From NCBI RefSeq assembly GCF_000238775.2, contig NZ_AFEJ02000002.1:1178001-1242000 (forward strand): a DNA stretch of 64,000 nt, in the 5' to 3' direction. This document shows positions 17,358 to 26,593 of this stretch, piece after piece. The first letter of the stretch is position 1. The number at the start of each line of letters is the position of its first letter. This DNA comes from Acaryochloris sp. CCMEE 5410 (GTDB lineage: Bacteria; Cyanobacteriota; Cyanobacteriia; Thermosynechococcales; Thermosynechococcaceae). The notes under the pieces are model-generated. The model made no database searches and was not told the origin of the DNA. It saw only the letters and a list, made by a program, of their open reading frames with translations. The position numbers and the translations under genes are program-made.

Positions 17358-18566
17358 ATGGCGGCCCAACCCCACGGCAACATCCAACAACTGTTAGTCA
17401 TCAGCAATGGGCATGGTGAAGATCGGGTTGCTATGCGTATTCTGCAAGTATTGCGTCAAGACATACCCAAACTCAGCGTTGATGCATTACCGATTGTGGG
17501 CATTGGTCAGAGTTATGGGGAACAGACCATCCCTCGCTTAGTGAAAGGCAAGGCGTTGGTGTCAGGGGGGTTTTGGGGACGTGAATTTGGCCGAGATCTA
17601 CAAGAAGGATTCCTTGACCTCACTCTGCAACAAATCAGAGCCGTTAGACAGTGGTCTCTTAAGGACGGGGCAGTGCTGGCAGTAGGAGATATTGTGTCTT
17701 TGACGCTGGCATGGTGGAGTGGTTTACCCTATGCTTTCGTCGGCACTGCTAAGTCCGAATTTTATAGAGGCAGTCATCCACCTTATTTAAGGTCTTCAGT
17801 TTATTGGCCTTGGGAACGTTGGCTGATGACCCATAAGCGTTGTCGGGGCGTATTCCCTCGAGATCGCATCACGGCAACAACCCTACAGCGCTGGTCCATC
17901 CCCGTTTTCGACTGCGGTAATCCGATGATGGACGATTTGGAGCCTCAAAGTGAATTACCTGAGCTACCCCCTGGCTGTAAAATTCTGTTGTTACCGGGGT
18001 CTCACGCTCCTGAAGTCTTTAGGAATTGGCAGCTGATGATCTCAGCCATTGCAGGCTTAGACACGACTCAACAGGGGTATGTGTTTTTAGGTGCGATCGC
18101 ACCCGGTATTGATCAACTGCCACTCCAAAAGATACTGGTGCAGTATGGATGGTCTACTCAGGACAACACAGCCCGTCCTTACTGTCAACAGCACCAGAAT
18201 TCCCTACTGCTGGTGCCCAATGGTTTTAGAGATTGCTTGTCGATTGCCAATATTGTCCTGGCGATGGCTGGCACCGCCACAGAGCAAGCCGTCGGCCTCG
18301 GTAAACCTGTGATCACGATGCCGGGCCATGGGCCTCAGTTTACAGCCAAATTTGCAGCAGCCCAGGCTCAGCTCTTAGGCCCCTCTATTTATCACATCAG
18401 AACACCGGAAGAGTTGCCTCATATGCTATCGGCTATTCAGGAGCAATGCCGACAGCCACAAATTTGGCTTAAAAATGGCCGCCATCGCATGGGATTACCG
18501 GGTGCCTCTGCCAAGATTGCTCAAGCCCTGCAACAGTGCTTGTTAAATCCCTCAAGCTCCAAGTAA
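17358..18566 (+). CDS. lipid-A-disaccharide synthase-related protein
   Basis: The 402-residue protein resembles the cyanobacterial LpxB-related family: LLVISNGHGEDRVAMRIL at the start, VLAVGDIVSLTLAWWSGLPY in the N-terminal Rossmann half, ILLLPGSHAPEVFRNW and VLAMAGTATEQAVGLGKPVITMPGHGP in the C-terminal donor-binding half. The fold is GT-B. The family is distinct from true LpxB, and its acceptor is not established. ATG at 17358 was preferred to TTG at 17346, because GGAGA at 17340-17344 is too close to the TTG. Confidence 0.88.
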   Translation: MAAQPHGNIQQLLVISNGHGEDRVAMRILQVLRQDIPKLSVDALPIVGIGQSYGEQTIPRLVKGKALVSGGFWGREFGRDLQEGFLDLTLQQIRAVRQWSLKDGAVLAVGDIVSLTLAWWSGLPYAFVGTAKSEFYRGSHPPYLRSSVYWPWERWLMTHKRCRGVFPRDRITATTLQRWSIPVFDCGNPMMDDLEPQSELPELPPGCKILLLPGSHAPEVFRNWQLMISAIAGLDTTQQGYVFLGAIAPGIDQLPLQKILVQYGWSTQDNTARPYCQQHQNSLLLVPNGFRDCLSIANIVLAMAGTATEQAVGLGKPVITMPGHGPQFTAKFAAAQAQLLGPSIYHIRTPEELPHMLSAIQEQCRQPQIWLKNGRHRMGLPGASAKIAQALQQCLLNPSSSK

Positions 18567-18717
18567 ATGGTGTAAAGACGGCATCGCGGTCATCACAGAT
18601 TTATTTTTGTAAATAAAATAAAATAAATCCCGCACTTTCTGGTTTCTGGGCTGATCCCTTCGATACTCAAAGGGAAGAAAACTCTATTTCCATAAATTAT
18701 TTGGAGGGTCCTTTCGC

Positions 18718-19983
18718 ATGCTGCGTGTTTCCCCACGATTTTCTAGAATTGCCCTGGCCTGGGGAGTATCCCTCAGCACCATTGCGCCCATTTTCTCAGC
18801 ACTCCCTGCATCGGCCCAAGCCAATTTTTCTGATGTCAGTCTTGGATATTGGGCACGCCCATTTATCGAAAAACTAGCTGAGGAGAATGTCATTAAAGGC
18901 TTCCCGGACGGGACCTTTAAACCTGATCAGCCTGTCACCCGTGCTCAATTTGCAGCAATTGTTCGCCAGGCCTTCGATCGCGAGTCCACCCGCCAGTATC
19001 GCGGTTTTGCGGATGTCCCCACCAATCATTGGGCCCAGCCCGCCATTGATAAGGCTTACAGCACTCGCTTTATGTCAGGCTACCCGGGAAATTTATTCCA
19101 ACCCAATCAAAGAATCCCCAAAGTCCAAGCCCTAGTCTCTTTAGCTAGTGGTCTAGAGTTAGAACCCGATGCCCCCACGGATGAGGTACTTGCCACCTTT
19201 CGGGATGCAGCAGATATCCCTGGCTATGCCGACAAAGGTGTCACAGCAGCGACGGAAGCAGGTTTAGTTGTGAACTATCCCAATGCCAACTTTTTAAATC
19301 CCAATCAGCAAGCCACTCGGGCCGAAATTGCAGCCTTTGTCTACCAAGCCTTGGTCGATCAAGGGGATTTAGATCCGATCCCTGACAAAGCGCGGGCCAA
19401 TAACTACATTGTCAAACTAGACGGCACCGCCTCCCCAGAGAAACCCAGCACACCGATCAATACAGGCAATATCATTGCCTCTGGCTCCAAGATTCCCGTT
19501 CGATATCCAGGGCCAAACAAAGTCAATCTGATTGTTGCCCCCGGAGAAACGGTAGACACTAAGCTAGAAGTCGCAGAGGACATTGTCAATGCTGCAGGTA
19601 CAGTGCTTATTCCCAAAGGCAGTCTGATCGAAGGAACGCTAGTGCCAGTTAATGTCGGCACAACCCCTGGGACACAGTTTGTAGCTAAAACCCTCAAAGT
19701 AGGGGCTCGTAACTACGACATCAGGGCCAACTCTGATCCCCAGGTAGCGGTTTCTCGGCAATCCGTCAAACCCAATGATATTAGAGGTGCTATCAGTACA
19801 ACAGCCGGTCGAACCATTCTGAACTCCGTCCTAGGCAGTGGGTTTAACTTAGGCAGTTTACTCACCGGTGCCTTGCTAAGTGGGGTGGTCACCAGCCCCT
19901 CTGCCCCCAAAGACAGCGTGATAGTCGTCGATCCAGCCGCATTGGAGTTAACCATCCAATCGAGTTTGGATCTAACCACCTAG
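18718..19983 (+). CDS. SLH-domain secreted/envelope protein
   Basis: The 421-residue protein has a signal peptide ending near ALPASAQA (residue 33), then three S-layer-homology repeats (FSDVSLGYWARPFIEKLAE; FADVPTNHWAQPAIDKAY; FRDAADIPGYADKGVTAA) over residues 37-215. SLH domains bind cell-wall polysaccharide. The C-terminal 190 residues (GNIIASGSKIPVRYPGPNK onward, with IPKGSLIEGTLVPV) recall the beta-rich TrbI/VirB10-like domain. There is no long porin barrel, so it is not an OprB-type channel. GGAGG precedes the ATG. Confidence 0.87.
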   Translation: MLRVSPRFSRIALAWGVSLSTIAPIFSALPASAQANFSDVSLGYWARPFIEKLAEENVIKGFPDGTFKPDQPVTRAQFAAIVRQAFDRESTRQYRGFADVPTNHWAQPAIDKAYSTRFMSGYPGNLFQPNQRIPKVQALVSLASGLELEPDAPTDEVLATFRDAADIPGYADKGVTAATEAGLVVNYPNANFLNPNQQATRAEIAAFVYQALVDQGDLDPIPDKARANNYIVKLDGTASPEKPSTPINTGNIIASGSKIPVRYPGPNKVNLIVAPGETVDTKLEVAEDIVNAAGTVLIPKGSLIEGTLVPVNVGTTPGTQFVAKTLKVGARNYDIRANSDPQVAVSRQSVKPNDIRGAISTTAGRTILNSVLGSGFNLGSLLTGALLSGVVTSPSAPKDSVIVVDPAALELTIQSSLDLTT

Positions 19984-19997
19984 ATCGCCTAAGCTCC

Positions 19998-20034
19998 CCA
20001 GCCCTTGAACAATACCTTTACTCTCAAGGGCTGG
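19998..20034. terminator. hairpin between convergent genes
   Basis: CCAGCCCTTGA (19998-20008) and TCAAGGGCTGG (20024-20034) form a perfect 11-bp stem with a 15-nt loop. It lies just after the SLH gene and before the end of the convergent hemW-like gene, so it could serve both. A U-tract is absent. Confidence 0.6.
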
Positions 20035-20042
20035 AGAACAGC

Positions 20043-21257
20043 TTATGGATCTAAAGCCTGCCAAATTGTCGTCAGAATCGTGTTGGAGAACAAAAAACCG
20101 TCCGGGTCCGTTAAACAAATAGCCTCCTCTGGATGATGAGGTAACTGCAACCAACCCTGCTCCTGGTAGGGAGCGAGACACTGTAGCAAGGTATCCACTA
20201 TCTGAGGGCTGGCCAGATCTTGCAATGTGGAGAGGGAGACCCCCGTTGCCAATCTGAGGCCCATCATTAGGGTTTCTAGCAAAATGTCTAGGTCAGAACT
20301 CACCGCATCGTCCATCTGCCCTTGGGTCGCAATCAGCCGTTTTACCCAATCGGCATAAGCTTTGCGGGTCCGAGGACGACTAACCCTTTGCCCATGAACA
20401 TAGCTGGTCGCCCCCATGCCGAAGCCATAATAGGGGTTGTTGCGCCAATAGACTTGATTATGCCGACAGGTATACCCTGGACGGGCATAGTTAGAGATTT
20501 CGTAATGGTCATAGCCAGCAGCGGTTAGGGTAGTGGCAGCGAGACGATACATCTGAGCTGCGGTTTCATCCGAGGGGAGGGGCTGCATTCCTGGCTGATA
20601 CTTTTTTCCAAAGACTGTCGTGGGTTCAATCACTAAGTCATAGGTGGAAAGATGAGTGGGTTCCAAGGCTAAAGCTGCTTCTAAATTGGCCTGCCATTGG
20701 TCTAGAGTTTGGTTAGGTAAGCCCGAGATCAAATCCAGCCCAAAATTAGTGATACCGGCTTGGTGGAGAATTGCGATCGCATCATCGATATCCGTCACCG
20801 TATGGGAGCGCCCGCACACCTGCAACAACTCCTCCGTAAAAGCTTGAACCCCTAAACTAACTCTGGTTATACCTAAGGTCTTAAACTGCCGCATGAGCGG
20901 CCAGGAAAACGTCCCTGGATCCATTTCAATGGAAATTTCTATATCCGGCTCCAAGCCAAATTGTTGTTCTAAGCACTGCAAAATTTGCTCTAATTGCAGA
21001 GCAGATAACAGAGAAGGCGTTCCACCACCGAAAAAGATGGTTTTTAGGGGGTGCGGTCCTGATGCAGTGATCTCAATTTCCTCGCATAAAAGATCAACAT
21101 AATCGGCAATCGCCAAGGAGGTCTCTCCTCGCTTTCGATCCCCAATCACCGAGATGGGAAAATCACAATAAAAACACCGCCGTCGACAAAACGGAATATG
21201 AATATAAGCGGAAGTAGGCCAAGCGCTGGCAATCGGCGCAGGTTGAGCTATTTTCAC
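20043..21257 (-). CDS. hemW: HemW-like radical SAM protein
   Basis: The 404-residue protein has the radical-SAM cluster motif in YIHIPFCRRRCFYCDF (Cys-x3-Cys-x2-Cys), the FFGGGTPS SAM-binding strand, DPGTF and GLDLISGLPNQT, and the C-terminal HemN-type domain with NYARPG and HNQVYW. HemW proteins are haem chaperones often misannotated as oxygen-independent coproporphyrinogen oxidase (HemN). Absence of the longer HemN N-terminal extension supports HemW. The biochemical role here is inferred from family. Confidence 0.88.
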   Translation of the reverse strand: MKIAQPAPIASAWPTSAYIHIPFCRRRCFYCDFPISVIGDRKRGETSLAIADYVDLLCEEIEITASGPHPLKTIFFGGGTPSLLSALQLEQILQCLEQQFGLEPDIEISIEMDPGTFSWPLMRQFKTLGITRVSLGVQAFTEELLQVCGRSHTVTDIDDAIAILHQAGITNFGLDLISGLPNQTLDQWQANLEAALALEPTHLSTYDLVIEPTTVFGKKYQPGMQPLPSDETAAQMYRLAATTLTAAGYDHYEISNYARPGYTCRHNQVYWRNNPYYGFGMGATSYVHGQRVSRPRTRKAYADWVKRLIATQGQMDDAVSSDLDILLETLMMGLRLATGVSLSTLQDLASPQIVDTLLQCLAPYQEQGWLQLPHHPEEAICLTDPDGFLFSNTILTTIWQALDP

Positions 21258-21489
21258 AAACTGGATTGCCTCAAGATAAAATCAGACCATTTACGACCAA
21301 AGTTGATCTAGATTTACGTATTTTAAAGGAATCTTTTTGGTCAAGGAAAAAAACGCCGTAAGGTCCTGAAATAAGGACACTATAATAATGATTAGAGCTA
21401 TTTTTCTCTGAGAAAATAAGAAGTTCGATAACCCACCCTTATTATCTCTAAAAAAGTATGCCTCTCCTATTAAACGGTAAGCTAGGACA

Positions 21490-22575
21490 ATGCTAGACCT
21501 ATTTATCATCTTGACCTTCATTGCTGTAGGTGCAGCAGTGGGTTTTCGGGGCGTCGATATCTTACCCGACCTGTTGACCCCCAGCGAATTAGAAGGGGTT
21601 AACATTGACGGTCTGCGGTGGGTAATTACGGGCTTTGGGGCCCTCCTTAGTTTAGGCATCGGGTTCGCCGCTCAGGTCTCTTGCCGTCGAATTGAGAAAA
21701 AGATAAAAGCCTTACCCACGGATGTCTTACTCAGCCGATCAGCTGGTCTATTTCTGGGACTTTTAGTGGCCAATCTGATGTTGGCTCCTATCTTTTTATT
21801 CCCATTACCTAAGGAGTTTGCATTTATTAAGCCCACGGCAGCGGTTTTGGGCAGTCTTATCTTTGCATTTTTGGGGTTAACCTTAGCCGATATTCATGGC
21901 CAAACCATTTTGCGGCTAATCAATCCCAACTCCATTGAAACCATGCTGCTGGCAGAAGGAACGCTACAACCGTCCCCAACGAAAGTTTTGGATACCAGCT
22001 GCATTATTGATGGCCGGATTGAAGGGCTATTGCTCACGGGTTTCTTGGATGGCCAAATTTTGGTCCCTCGTTTTATTTTGCAAGAACTGCAAACCCTTGC
22101 CGATGCAGGCAATGACCAAAAACGAGCCCGAGGGCGGCGAGGATTAGATATTCTCAACCGTTTGCGCACAGAATATCCGGAACGGATCACCATACATCCT
22201 GCAGATTATGAGGATGTTTCTACCGTGGATGCGAAGCTGGTGCGACTGGCCCAGGATATCAACGCATCTATGGTCACCAACGACTACAACCTCAACAAAG
22301 TCGCCAGCGTCCAAAATATCCAGGTTCTCAATGTCAATGATTTGGCAAAGTCCCTACGACCAATTTATTTGCCGGGAGATAGCTTAGATCTCAAAATTAT
22401 CAAGGCAGGTAAAGAGCCTGCCCAAGGGGTGGGGTATTTAGAAGATGGCACGATGGTGGTGGTAGAAGAAGCCAGCAACCATATTGGTGACAAGGTACCA
22501 GTCGTGGTGACTAGTGCGTTACAGACCTCGGCGGGCCGCATGATTTTTGCCCGTCCGCAAACCGCTTGGGCCTAA
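21490..22575 (+). CDS. PIN/TRAM domain membrane protein
   Basis: The 361-residue protein starts with four hydrophobic helices (residues 1-140), followed by a PIN nuclease domain whose metal-binding Asp begins KVLDTSCIIDGRIEGLL and continues with RARGRRGLDILNRL and ASMVTNDYNLNKVA, then a C-terminal TRAM RNA-binding domain (VGYLEDGTMVVVEEASNHIG). It matches the YacL-like PIN/TRAM family present throughout cyanobacteria and Firmicutes. A membrane-attached ribonuclease role is inferred. The tRNA-Thr gene follows 59 bp later on the same strand. Confidence 0.92.
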   Translation: MLDLFIILTFIAVGAAVGFRGVDILPDLLTPSELEGVNIDGLRWVITGFGALLSLGIGFAAQVSCRRIEKKIKALPTDVLLSRSAGLFLGLLVANLMLAPIFLFPLPKEFAFIKPTAAVLGSLIFAFLGLTLADIHGQTILRLINPNSIETMLLAEGTLQPSPTKVLDTSCIIDGRIEGLLLTGFLDGQILVPRFILQELQTLADAGNDQKRARGRRGLDILNRLRTEYPERITIHPADYEDVSTVDAKLVRLAQDINASMVTNDYNLNKVASVQNIQVLNVNDLAKSLRPIYLPGDSLDLKIIKAGKEPAQGVGYLEDGTMVVVEEASNHIGDKVPVVVTSALQTSAGRMIFARPQTAWA

Positions 22576-22634
22576 TTCTCAGGAACCAGTTACTAGCGCT
22601 GAACAACCTGATATACTGGATTTTCAAATTTCAT

Positions 22635-22706
22635 GCCGATGTAGCTCAGTGGTAGAGCACTCGATTCGTAATCGAGCGGCCGTGCGTTCAAATCGCATCA
22701 TCGGCT
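22635..22706 (+). tRNA. trnT: tRNA-Thr (anticodon CGT)
   Basis: The 72-nt sequence folds as a cloverleaf. The acceptor GCCGATG pairs with CATCGGC, the D arm is GCTCAGTGGTAGAGC, the anticodon stem CTCGA/TCGAG carries loop TTCGTAA with CGT, and the T arm is GTGCG-TTCAAAT-CGCAT. CCA is not encoded. Confidence 0.96.
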
Positions 22707-22779
22707 TTAATGGGAAAATAGCCATTTTTTGAAATACAAGAATGAAGTAGTTCACTTATGAAGTAGCTCGCTAAAAAAC

Positions 22780-23202
22780 TCACTTAATCAGCTTGTTGAG
22801 TTGGTTTTTGTTCTTCCAGAGTTTCACCTGACTGCTTTTATATATTTTAGCGACAAAAGGTGGACGATTCCCCGTCGAGAACTTCTCTATCTGAGCTAAA
22901 GCCTGTATACAGATAGCAGCCATCTCTTGCCGGTTTAGTTGACCAGAAACTAAAGTAAAGACTCGGGCTTTGGCATTGGCAATTGCGATCAACTCCAATG
23001 AATTACGGCTAATGGCTTTATCTTTAGTTAATACCACCCATCCTCTAGCACTAACTTCAGGTAGCCATTCTATATCAAGGGTTGCAGGGGGAAAGTGATC
23101 ATCATGAATTTCCACTTTAGCTCCTGCTTTCCGCAAGGCTTCAGGAACAGATTTACCCATAGCTCGATCTGTGAAGATAACGATCTGAGGTCGTTTAATC
23201 AC
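22780..23202 (-). CDS. VapC45-like PIN-like toxin
   Basis: The 140-residue protein starts IVIFTDRAMGKSVPEALRKAGA, has HDDHF, and GWVVLTKDKAISRN, giving the conserved Asp/Glu residues of a PIN-like ribonuclease (DUF5615/VapC45-type). It is the downstream member of a toxin-antitoxin pair: its GTG start overlaps the antitoxin stop by four bases (GTGA at 23199-23202). The gene order, sizes and the DUF433 partner resemble Mycobacterium VapB45-VapC45. It lies close to tRNA-Thr. Confidence 0.8.
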   Translation of the reverse strand: MIKRPQIVIFTDRAMGKSVPEALRKAGAKVEIHDDHFPPATLDIEWLPEVSARGWVVLTKDKAISRNSLELIAIANAKARVFTLVSGQLNRQEMAAICIQALAQIEKFSTGNRPPFVAKIYKSSQVKLWKNKNQLNKLIK

Positions 23203-23894
23203 GCTGCTCGGAAGAGACTTTCAAATCGAATAGCTGCCGTAATTTGTTTAGTTGTGCACTCATATTCATTGGCAAGATCGTCTATATTTTCGCCTGCCTC
23301 ATAAAGGTCAGATATAGCAATTGTAGGAACACCTCTGCCCGCAATTACAGGACGGCCAAATGAGATTCTGGGATCAATATATAAATCCATAGACTCATCT
23401 CCTTCTGGCTGAATAAAAGGAAATAGGCGAGAGGCGATTCCATTTTCGTCCCACTCTATACGAGTCAGAAGATGGACAATTGTTTCGCGCATTGCCAGTT
23501 GGCCAGATCGACCAACATCAACAAGTTGATCCATCGAATCGACAAACAAGCTAATACCATCTGTCTTAAAAGTCTTCTGAATGAGAGGATGCTCTTGTTC
23601 TAAATTGTTGCTTAAGTAGTCTAGCGCTGCCCGAACTGTATCTAATCGGACCCCATGAATTTCTCGGATCACCCGCAGAACATGAGCTTCAATCAGGTTA
23701 GCAAAAGACAGTTGTGGCAGGTTTGGTTTAGGACGCTGGATCAGAGGATTAAAATCCTTTTTACCTTGTTTAGTGGAATAGGAACGACCTTGAATCCAGG
23801 AACGTAGAGTTACCAGCGGAATACGCAAGTACCGAGCTGCATCAACCACTGAATATGTGGGGATATTGTAAATATCGGCATTCCAGTTTCGCAA
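23199..23894 (-). CDS. VapB45-like DUF433 antitoxin
   Basis: The 231-residue protein has an N-terminal MerR-like helix-turn-helix (YSVVDAARYLRIPLVTLRSWI, residues 13-35), a central helical section and a C-terminal DUF433 domain (IDPRISFGRPVIAGRGVPTIAISDLYEAGE..IDDLANEY). DUF433 proteins act as antitoxins and autoregulators. The start is TTG at 23894; no ATG lies upstream before an in-frame stop. It is translationally coupled to the toxin. Confidence 0.83.
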   Translation of the reverse strand: MRNWNADIYNIPTYSVVDAARYLRIPLVTLRSWIQGRSYSTKQGKKDFNPLIQRPKPNLPQLSFANLIEAHVLRVIREIHGVRLDTVRAALDYLSNNLEQEHPLIQKTFKTDGISLFVDSMDQLVDVGRSGQLAMRETIVHLLTRIEWDENGIASRLFPFIQPEGDESMDLYIDPRISFGRPVIAGRGVPTIAISDLYEAGENIDDLANEYECTTKQITAAIRFESLFRAA

Positions 23895-24009
23895 TGTATC
23901 AACCCAAGATAGGCTAAGGGATACTTTTAAGATACCGAAAGTAGAGTCTTATTCTTCTGTATCTCAAGTATCTTGCATTATCACAATAATTATTCCTTCA
24001 ATGGGAAAA

Positions 24010-24813
24010 TCATACTTCCATCAGTAGTGAAGATTTCAGGGATCGACAGAAGGTACTGACCGCTGCTACCCCTTGACTAGGGCTACCCTCACTTAAGCGA
24101 TTCACAAACGCACTACCTACAATCGCCGCATCTGCACCCCAATCCATAACTTGGCGAGCATGTTCTGTTCTAGAAATACCAAAACCAACGCCAATCGGTT
24201 TATCGGTGACTTGTCGCAAATCAGCAATTAAATCTTGAACGCGGTTTTCCACCTTGGTGCGCATCCCCGTCACCCCTGTAGTACTCACTAGGTAGATAAA
24301 GCCTTGGGATCTCAGCGCAATTTTTTCAATTCGTTCTTTTGAGCTAGTGGGGGCAACCAGCAAGGTCACTTCTATGCCCAAATCAGCCGCTTGCTGCAAC
24401 AGATTTTCCGATTCTTCTAACGGCAAATCGGGTACCACTAAACCTTTTACCCCAGCTTTTGCAATCTGCTGAAGATATTTTGTAACGCCCCGATGGTAAA
24501 TGGGATTGTAGTAGGTAAATAAAATAATGGGGGCTTTAATTTCAGGCGAAAGCTCTGTCACCATCCCTAAAACATGATCTAGACGAGTCCCCCGCTGTAA
24601 GGCCCGAGTCGCGGCTGCCTGGATGACTGGCCCATCCGCCAAAGGATCAGAATAGGGAACCCCTAATTCAATTAAATCGGCACCACTCGCATCCAGCTGG
24701 CGTAGAGCACTGGCCGTGGTGTCTAAATCTGGGTCTCCGGCCGTTAAAAATGGGATCAGTGCGCATTGACCACGATCGCGCAGCTGCACAAAGCAATCAG
24801 AAACAGAAGTCAT
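24010..24813 (-). CDS. trpA: tryptophan synthase alpha chain
   Basis: The 267-residue TIM-barrel enzyme cleaves indole-3-glycerol phosphate to indole. It shows [32 protein letters not shown] with the catalytic Glu, [12 protein letters not shown] with the catalytic Asp, and [10 protein letters not shown] and VGFGIS phosphate loops. It is the last gene of ndhL-DUF3007-trpA, an order conserved in many cyanobacteria, and starts two bases after the DUF3007 stop. The remaining trp genes are elsewhere. Confidence 0.97.
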   Translation of the reverse strand: MTSVSDCFVQLRDRGQCALIPFLTAGDPDLDTTASALRQLDASGADLIELGVPYSDPLADGPVIQAAATRALQRGTRLDHVLGMVTELSPEIKAPIILFTYYNPIYHRGVTKYLQQIAKAGVKGLVVPDLPLEESENLLQQAADLGIEVTLLVAPTSSKERIEKIALRSQGFIYLVSTTGVTGMRTKVENRVQDLIADLRQVTDKPIGVGFGISRTEHARQVMDWGADAAIVGSAFVNRLSEGSPSQGVAAVSTFCRSLKSSLLMEV

Positions 24814-24815
24814 TA

Positions 24816-25118
24816 CTAATCAGTCTCATCATCAATAGAAGCCTGTAGAGCTTCAAGTTCTTCTGGTGTCATTTCTTGCAAACGTTTTTCCAGGACAGCA
24901 TTTTCATAGTCTTCTCGCTGCTGGTTATAGGTCATATTTCCCGTCACGACCCGTAGAAAGTAGGAAGCCACCCAACCCAAGAGGCCTGCGGCAAAAATAA
25001 CCTGGCTCCAGACCCCTGCACTTTGGGGTTCGATACCGGCGTATCGCAGGCCCCCATAAATGAGCCCCCCGGCCAAAAACACGCCGAGACCAATTGAGAT
25101 CGCATCTATTCGGCGCAT
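24816..25118 (-). CDS. DUF3007 family membrane protein
   Basis: The 100-residue protein has two membrane helices (about 5-25 and 38-58) and an acidic tail rich in Glu ([17 protein letters not shown]). It matches the cyanobacterial/plastid DUF3007 family in length. It sits between ndhL and trpA with gaps of only a few bases, so an NDH-1 or thylakoid-related role is possible but unproven. Confidence 0.9.
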   Translation of the reverse strand: MRRIDAISIGLGVFLAGGLIYGGLRYAGIEPQSAGVWSQVIFAAGLLGWVASYFLRVVTGNMTYNQQREDYENAVLEKRLQEMTPEELEALQASIDDETD

Positions 25119-25122
25119 GGGC

Positions 25123-25359
25123 TCAAATTTTGCGAGGTTGGGGACGGAAATTCAAAAAAGGGCTAAGCAGGAGCAAGCTGGGGAAGAAAAAGAACACCAG
25201 AAAGTACATAAACCCACGCTCTAAAGAACTAGCAACATACCAGCGCTTTTGGAGATAGAAATAGGTAATAGCGGGCATCACCAGTAGATAGCCACCCAAC
25301 AGTCCCAATAAGAGGATTAAATTAACAACCATAGAAATTGGATATTTAGTCAAGTCCAA
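25123..25359 (-). CDS. ndhL: NAD(P)H-quinone oxidoreductase subunit L
   Basis: The 78-residue protein has two hydrophobic helices with [18 protein letters not shown] between them and [27 protein letters not shown] at the end, the NdhL signature. It is a small oxygenic-phototroph-specific subunit of the thylakoid NDH-1 complex. It heads the ndhL-DUF3007-trpA operon. Confidence 0.94.
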   Translation of the reverse strand: MDLTKYPISMVVNLILLLGLLGGYLLVMPAITYFYLQKRWYVASSLERGFMYFLVFFFFPSLLLLSPFLNFRPQPRKI

Positions 25360-25390
25360 GGGGTTTAGAACAGGCTGGCATACAGCCTCA

Positions 25391-25417
25391 AGGACGAAGT
25401 CCTATGCATTTCGTCCT
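25391..25417. terminator. hairpin between lpxD and ndhL
   Basis: AGGACGAA (25391-25398) pairs with TTCGTCCT (25410-25417) around an 11-nt loop. It lies after lpxD and before ndhL, both leftward, so it is either an attenuating leader structure or a terminator upstream of ndhL. Confidence 0.45.
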
Positions 25418-25489
25418 CTTATTCTACCTTGCAGGTAGCCTTCCCCCCAGAATTAACAGCAGGTCTCTGACCTTCCAGTTACTTTCAGA

Positions 25490-26551
25490 TTAGTCAGACG
25501 CTAGCAGTTCGGCAATTTTCTGTTCTAAGACCTTCACCCGCCGGAGCAGCGGGGGTAACCATTTGACCACCGCCATTGCCCGTAGCCACAGTCGGTGGTC
25601 AATCGCTGGATAGCCCGCTACCTTCGAATCTGAACTTAAAGATTGGTGAACCCCACTCTGGGCAGCCACGGTCGTTCGATCCCCCAAGGTGACCTGCCCT
25701 GAAATACCTACTTGTCCCGCCAAAATTACCTGCTGCCCTAATGTCGTGGCCCCCGCCAAGCCCACCTGGGCACAAATTAGACTATCCGCTCCAATCTGGC
25801 TACCGTGACCAATCTGGACGAGGTTATCGATCTTTGTTCCCGCACCGATACGCGTTTCGCCCACAGCTGGCCGATCAATGGTCGTATTACAGCCCACCAC
25901 AACCTGATCTTCAAGAATCGTCTGACCCGATTGGGGCATTGGATACCAACGACGATCTTGATCCACGACAGGGACAAACCCAAATCCCTCCGCCCCGATC
26001 ACTGCCCCACTATGTATGACACAATCAGCCCCAATAGCCGTACGCTCATGAATCACACAGTTGGCATGGAGAATGGTGCGATCGCCAATTACCACCCCTG
26101 GATAAATCACCACATTAGGAAAAATTTGCACTGCATTCCCTAAATAGACATTCGCATGGATCACCACATAGGCTCCGATCCCAACGCCTTCTCCCACTTC
26201 AGCCGTCGTGTCAATGACAGCAGTGGGATGACGGTCCGACGGCAATCGCCAGGGTTGGTAAAAGTATTTCAGGGCCCGGGCAAACCAATATCGCGGATGT
26301 TCTATCGCAAACCAAGCAATCTCCCTAGACGTTGCCAGAGCTTGCAATTCAACATCAGGGGGCAATATCAAGGCACTCGCTTGAGTGTTTTGAATCAGGT
26401 GAGCCCGTTGTGAGCCTTCTACAAAACTAAGGGTTCCAGGGCAAGCCCGATCCAGCGCTGCACATCCTTCTAGGGTGGGATCCGTTAGGGGACAGCTCAT
26501 GGCGACAGGCGTGACAGCAAGCCGCTCCATCAGCTCACTCAACTTCATCAT
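25490..26551 (-). CDS. lpxD: UDP-3-O-acylglucosamine N-acyltransferase
   Basis: The 353-residue enzyme transfers the second acyl chain in lipid A synthesis. An N-terminal uridine-binding domain (to about 110) is followed by hexapeptide repeats of a left-handed beta-helix (VIDTTAEVGEGVGIGAYVVI and onwards), including IHSGAVIGAEGFGFVP with the catalytic His and a C-terminal helix. ATG at 26551 was chosen over GTG at 26560 because GAGGGG is better spaced to it. Its presence shows an outer membrane with lipid-A-type acylation machinery. ftn2 lies immediately upstream on the same strand. Confidence 0.95.
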   Translation of the reverse strand: MMKLSELMERLAVTPVAMSCPLTDPTLEGCAALDRACPGTLSFVEGSQRAHLIQNTQASALILPPDVELQALATSREIAWFAIEHPRYWFARALKYFYQPWRLPSDRHPTAVIDTTAEVGEGVGIGAYVVIHANVYLGNAVQIFPNVVIYPGVVIGDRTILHANCVIHERTAIGADCVIHSGAVIGAEGFGFVPVVDQDRRWYPMPQSGQTILEDQVVVGCNTTIDRPAVGETRIGAGTKIDNLVQIGHGSQIGADSLICAQVGLAGATTLGQQVILAGQVGISGQVTLGDRTTVAAQSGVHQSLSSDSKVAGYPAIDHRLWLRAMAVVKWLPPLLRRVKVLEQKIAELLASD

Positions 26552-26593
26552 TGAGGTCACCCCTCTACTACTATCCGAGCAGACTTGTAATGG

